Source: CAJWPI01 sp964635015 | GTDB taxonomy: Bacteria; Pseudomonadota; Gammaproteobacteria; Magnimaribacterales; Magnimaribacteraceae | Direction of reading: 5' to 3' | DNA: 64,000 bases | Assembly (NCBI GenBank): GCA_964635015.1 | Contig: CAZWMS010000001.1 | Location: forward strand, 46,052 to 110,051 | Notes under the pieces: model-generated | Databases searched by the model: none | Seen by the model: only the letters and a program-made list of their open reading frames with translations | Told to the model about the DNA's origin: nothing | Translations under genes and position numbers: made by a program | Shown: in pieces, positions 61,083-64,000 of the stretch | How positions within the stretch are numbered: position 1 is the first letter of the stretch | Layout: every line of letters begins with the position of its first letter

Positions 61083-62207
61083 TCAGTTGTTAGGAACTAC
61101 CCTAATTAATTTCCCCTTATTACTATCAGTGGCTAAAACCAAACTTCCATCAGGGGCACTAACTACATTTCTTATTCTTTGATCTAAACTACTAAATAGA
61201 ATTTCTTCTTCAACAATTTTATTCCCATCTACAGAGATCCTCCTAACATCACGGGATACTAAAGCAGAGATGAATAAACTACCTTTCCATTCTGGAAATA
61301 AATCTCCATCATAAAAGGTCATTCCTGAGGGGGCTATTGAAGGTACCCAATACTTTATAGGCTGTTCCGTGCCTTCTTTCTTCTTAAATGGTGAAATGAG
61401 CGCCCCACTATAATCAATACCATAAGTAATTACTGGCCAACCATAATTATTCCCTTTTTTTATAATATTTAATTCATCTCCTCCCCTTGGTCCATGTTCA
61501 TGTTCATAAACCACAGATCCATCAGAATTAATTACTATGCCCTGTGGATTCCTATGACCATATGACCAAATCTCAGGCTTTGCTTCTGGAGTTGATACAA
61601 AGGGGTTGTCTGCTGGAATTGAACCGTCGTCATTTACCCTAATCACTTTTCCAAAATGGTTATTAAGTTTTTGGGCTTCTTCTCTATAACTAAATCCTTC
61701 ACCTGAAGTTATTAAAAGTGTTCCGTCTTTTAAAAAAACCATTTTAGCTCCATAGTGTTGAACAGTTTTTCTCAAGGGGCTTGCTCTAAAGATAGTCTTA
61801 ACATTTAATAATTTATGCCCTTCTAGTTGGCCTCTGACTACTCTCAAAGTATTGAGCTTAATATTGTCTTCATCAGTTTCAGAAAATGCGAGGTAAAGAT
61901 ATTTATTATTTACAAAATCTGGATGTAAGACTATCCCTTCTAATCCACCTTGACCTTTAAATAAACTTTCTGGAACTCCACTTATAGGCTCTTCTAGTAA
62001 CTCCCCATTTTTTATTAACCTCAACTGACCAGTTTTCTCAGTAACAAGAATCTCATCATTAGAAAGAAAAGCTATTCCCCAGGGAAAGCTAAGACCTTCT
62101 GCAAGGGTTTTAAATTTATAACCCTTCTCGTGATGGTTTGCATAAATACCGAAACATATTAAACAAACAATTGTTAATAAAGTTTTTTTCATAAAATATT
62201 TTTTCAT
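61083..62207 (-). CDS. PQQ-type soluble aldose sugar dehydrogenase (YliI-like)
   Basis: This 374-residue periplasmic protein has a signal peptide (about residues 7-22) and the six-bladed propeller of sGDH/YliI type: LSFPWGIAFLSNDEILVTEKTGQL, the His in VLHPDF, YGHRNPQGIV, and EHGPRGGDELN. It oxidises sugars with PQQ as cofactor and passes electrons to the respiratory chain. PQQ synthesis genes are not in the window. The start ATG 62205-62207 has AAGGAATAG before it. Confidence 0.88.
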   Translation of the reverse strand: MKKYFMKKTLLTIVCLICFGIYANHHEKGYKFKTLAEGLSFPWGIAFLSNDEILVTEKTGQLRLIKNGELLEEPISGVPESLFKGQGGLEGIVLHPDFVNNKYLYLAFSETDEDNIKLNTLRVVRGQLEGHKLLNVKTIFRASPLRKTVQHYGAKMVFLKDGTLLITSGEGFSYREEAQKLNNHFGKVIRVNDDGSIPADNPFVSTPEAKPEIWSYGHRNPQGIVINSDGSVVYEHEHGPRGGDELNIIKKGNNYGWPVITYGIDYSGALISPFKKKEGTEQPIKYWVPSIAPSGMTFYDGDLFPEWKGSLFISALVSRDVRRISVDGNKIVEEEILFSSLDQRIRNVVSAPDGSLVLATDSNKGKLIRVVPNN

Positions 62208-62209
62208 AT

Positions 62210-62674
62210 CTATTCCTTACATAATCTAGACCCAAAGAAAAGACCTCCTAAGTAGCCGCAAATAATTAAACTAATTTTTCCCGCTGGTGTTCTAGCTCCA
62301 GCTAATACATCAACTCCAAATGCTACTGGAATTAAGTAAATTATAAATATAAGCGATACTGCTCCAGCAATTCCATAAACATACTTTTTCTGTATTTTGA
62401 CTCGCTTCAAAGTTAACCAAGCAACAGAGTAAGTAATCAGGGAACTTAAAGTAATTAAAACTGGCAGAAAAGGCAAGGGAAAGGGGGGGCTGGGAGTTAA
62501 AGTCATGCGCACAAAGTCCTGATAAATACTAGAAATAAAGATCCCTATGGTTACAGGCATATCATTTCCTAAAAGCCAAATCATATTGGTTACAGTTGTC
62601 TGGGCTCCTACCAAAAAAGACACAAGAAGTATTGAAAGAAAAAGAAAACCAATTTTTTTTATACTTTCCATCAT
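62210..62674 (-). CDS. Small multi-pass membrane protein of unknown function
   Basis: This 154-residue protein has four predicted membrane helices (about 7-24, 42-58, 67-85, 100-118) and a Gly-rich C-terminus (GYLGGLFFGSRLC). A Pro-rich loop (PSPPFPLPFLP) lies near the middle. It stops two bases upstream of the PQQ sugar dehydrogenase gene, so it may be its membrane partner, but no family is recognised. Confidence 0.68.
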   Translation of the reverse strand: MMESIKKIGFLFLSILLVSFLVGAQTTVTNMIWLLGNDMPVTIGIFISSIYQDFVRMTLTPSPPFPLPFLPVLITLSSLITYSVAWLTLKRVKIQKKYVYGIAGAVSLIFIIYLIPVAFGVDVLAGARTPAGKISLIICGYLGGLFFGSRLCKE

Positions 62675-62701
62675 GATAGTTTACAAATATGTATTTTTTC
62701 T

Positions 62702-63940
62702 TTAAAACTTTTCTTTTTTATCCTTGGCATTAGCTACCTCAGTAAAAATCATTCCCTCAATAATCTCTTTGTTAGTTTTTTCTCTTTCTTCCATTCTTAT
62801 AATTTCTTTTTCATCAACACACAGCTCTGTGAGCACTTCCCTATTGTGCTGTCCTAATGTAGGTGCGTGTGATTTTGGAAATTCATTTTGTTTTAAAAAA
62901 AAGAAAGGTGGTCTAGGCATCCTCATTTCGCCAGCTATTGGATGTTTTACTTCGACAAGAGAAGCTTGCTCTTTTATTTGAGGGTCATTATGAATTTCGT
63001 CAAGATCGTTCACTACTGCTACTGGAATACCTAACTCATCAAGTTCCTTGCGTAGTTTGTCAGCATCCTTATCTTTTAAAATTTCCTCTACCTTCTTAAC
63101 AAGAGCTTTAGCATTCAGGACTCTCTGTTGCATTGTTGAAAATCTTTCGTCTTTATACAAATTAGTTTCTACAAGTCGGCAAAATTTTTCAAAATCTGGA
63201 TCTGCAACAAGGATAATGCATATGCTTTTGTTTTGGACTTTAAAAAGAGGAAAATAATCCGCTAATTCTCCTGAATTTACAGCCCCTTCACCTAAAAATG
63301 TCCTAGACCACATAACGTCCGGCCATAAGTAATATAGAGCAGAGTCAAGCATAGAAATAGGAAGATATTGTCCTTCACCATGCTTTTCTCTATAAAACAA
63401 AGCAGAGGAAATTACCTGAGCTGCAGTTAAGCCAGTAACCTTATCAAATACTATACTTTTAAAAAATTCAGGGTTTTCTGAATTTTGTGCAGAAGCAGAC
63501 CCAGCTGTAGCTTGAATCAATGGGTCATAAACTCTTATATTTTTGTAGGGGCCAGTTTGCCCATAACCTGAAATTGATACATATATTATTTTTTTATTTA
63601 TTCTCTTTACCTTTTCGTAATCTATTCCCAACTTTTTTACCACACCAGGTCTATAGTTTTCTATTAGAACATCAGCTTTTTTTATCAACCTCTGAAGTGC
63701 TTTAAAGTCTTCTTTTTCTTTAAGATCTAAAGCTACTGAGCGCTTATTCCTATTTATAACTGAAAACATAGCACCCATCCCTGCTCTCCTTCCCCCCATA
63801 AACCTTGCAAGATCTCCTATCCCCGGCGGTTCTACTTTTATAACATCAGCCCCTTGATCAGCTAATATCATCCCTGCAAAAGGTCCTGAGACTGTTGAAG
63901 TAAGCTCTACAACCTTTAGATCTTCTAGTGGTCCTGACAT
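62702..63940 (-). CDS. CaiB/BaiF family CoA transferase
   Basis: This 412-residue class III CoA transferase moves CoA between carboxylic acids. Motifs: PLEDLKVVELTSTVSGPFAGMILADQGADVIKVEPP at the start (split over the first 37 residues), RNKRSVALDLK, ENYRPGVVKKLGIDYE and the catalytic Asp in SIVFDKVTG (about residue 170). Substrate may be a bile-acid, carnitine, alpha-methylacyl or steroid acid. The start has AAGGAGATA before it. It is the first gene of the unit 62702-60680, divergent from whatever begins near 63987. Confidence 0.9.
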   Translation of the reverse strand: MSGPLEDLKVVELTSTVSGPFAGMILADQGADVIKVEPPGIGDLARFMGGRRAGMGAMFSVINRNKRSVALDLKEKEDFKALQRLIKKADVLIENYRPGVVKKLGIDYEKVKRINKKIIYVSISGYGQTGPYKNIRVYDPLIQATAGSASAQNSENPEFFKSIVFDKVTGLTAAQVISSALFYREKHGEGQYLPISMLDSALYYLWPDVMWSRTFLGEGAVNSGELADYFPLFKVQNKSICIILVADPDFEKFCRLVETNLYKDERFSTMQQRVLNAKALVKKVEEILKDKDADKLRKELDELGIPVAVVNDLDEIHNDPQIKEQASLVEVKHPIAGEMRMPRPPFFFLKQNEFPKSHAPTLGQHNREVLTELCVDEKEIIRMEEREKTNKEIIEGMIFTEVANAKDKKEKF

Positions 63941-64000
63941 CTACGTATCTCCTTCAAAAATTCTCCCTTATAATAAAGCAACGTTTATGTCTAAAGAACT

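Noticed and set aside
63987..64000. ATG with four codons at the right edge
   Set aside because: A TATAAT-like box lies upstream and a divergent gene may start here, but 14 bases are not enough to support a gene.
1..64000. CRISPR arrays, insertion sequences, rRNA, phage genes
   Set aside because: No regularly spaced repeats, transposase motifs, rRNA segments or phage structural genes were seen on reading both strands.

Overview
The window is AT-rich (G+C estimated by eye in the mid-30s percent), densely packed and mostly coded on the minus strand. A long-form QueF, YadG/YadH, SohB, an E. coli-type tRNA-Gly(UCC) and csrA lying between tRNA-Ser and tRNA-Arg genes point to a gammaproteobacterium. 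The streamlined layout, a TonB-dependent receptor and many catabolic oxidoreductases (Rieske oxygenase, P450, PhyH dioxygenase, five SDRs) suggest a marine SAR86-like lineage. That assignment is inference. No rRNA, phage, insertion sequence or CRISPR array was seen.

Layout. 0-2.2 kb: a truncated acryloyl-CoA reductase-like gene, sohB and an SDR. 2.2-3.0 kb: a secreted Gcw_chp-family protein behind what looks like a sigma-54 promoter with NtrC-like upstream sites. 3.0-7.3 kb: the sodium-pumping oxaloacetate decarboxylase oadG-oadA-oadB, followed by an acyltransferase. 7.3-10.5 kb: hydrolase, GDPD, MFS protein and a 33-codon membrane ORF. 10.5-21.1 kb: a catabolic run of SnoaL-like, nitronate monooxygenase-like, PhyH, amidase, cyclic amidohydrolase, flavoprotein, two SDRs, a Smr-like protein and a D-aminoacylase-like enzyme. 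21.2-23.8 kb: a large secreted metalloprotease. 23.8-30.7 kb: a second catabolic run of Rieske oxygenase, SDR, acetoacetate decarboxylase-like protein, P450, permease, epoxide hydrolase-like enzyme, deazaflavin-type nitroreductase and CDGSH protein.

31.5-40.3 kb is a plastic region. It begins at tRNA-Gly and holds a secreted hypothetical protein, a clear pseudogene, a six-gene glycan operon (TPP enzyme, GT2, HisH2, HisF2, WbpG, GT4), a hydrolase remnant and a small secreted protein. Two 36-bp near-identical promoter-like elements (33/36 identical) sit upstream of tRNA-Gly and of the glycan operon. The HisF homologue has lost the cyclase Asp11 but keeps the ammonia-gate residues, which fits an amidotransferase that feeds ammonia to WbpG.

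40.4-47.3 kb: a GPH-type transporter, two paralogous NADP-dependent oxidoreductases, an SDR and a TonB receptor with four copies of a 9-bp repeat upstream. 47.4-53.5 kb: phosphatidylcholine synthase, MFS, MAPEG, an M20 peptidase, tRNA-Arg, csrA, DoxX and tRNA-Ser. 53.5-64 kb: MORN protein, queF, the YadGH ABC exporter, an outer-membrane-type metallo-beta-lactamase-fold protein, a MoxR/VWA pair, thioesterase, PQQ-type sugar dehydrogenase and a CoA transferase.

The overall picture is a heterotroph that imports organic compounds through TonB and symporters, oxidises and hydrolyses them with oxygenases and amidohydrolases, feeds acyl-CoA pathways, and uses sodium-motive force from oxaloacetate decarboxylation.
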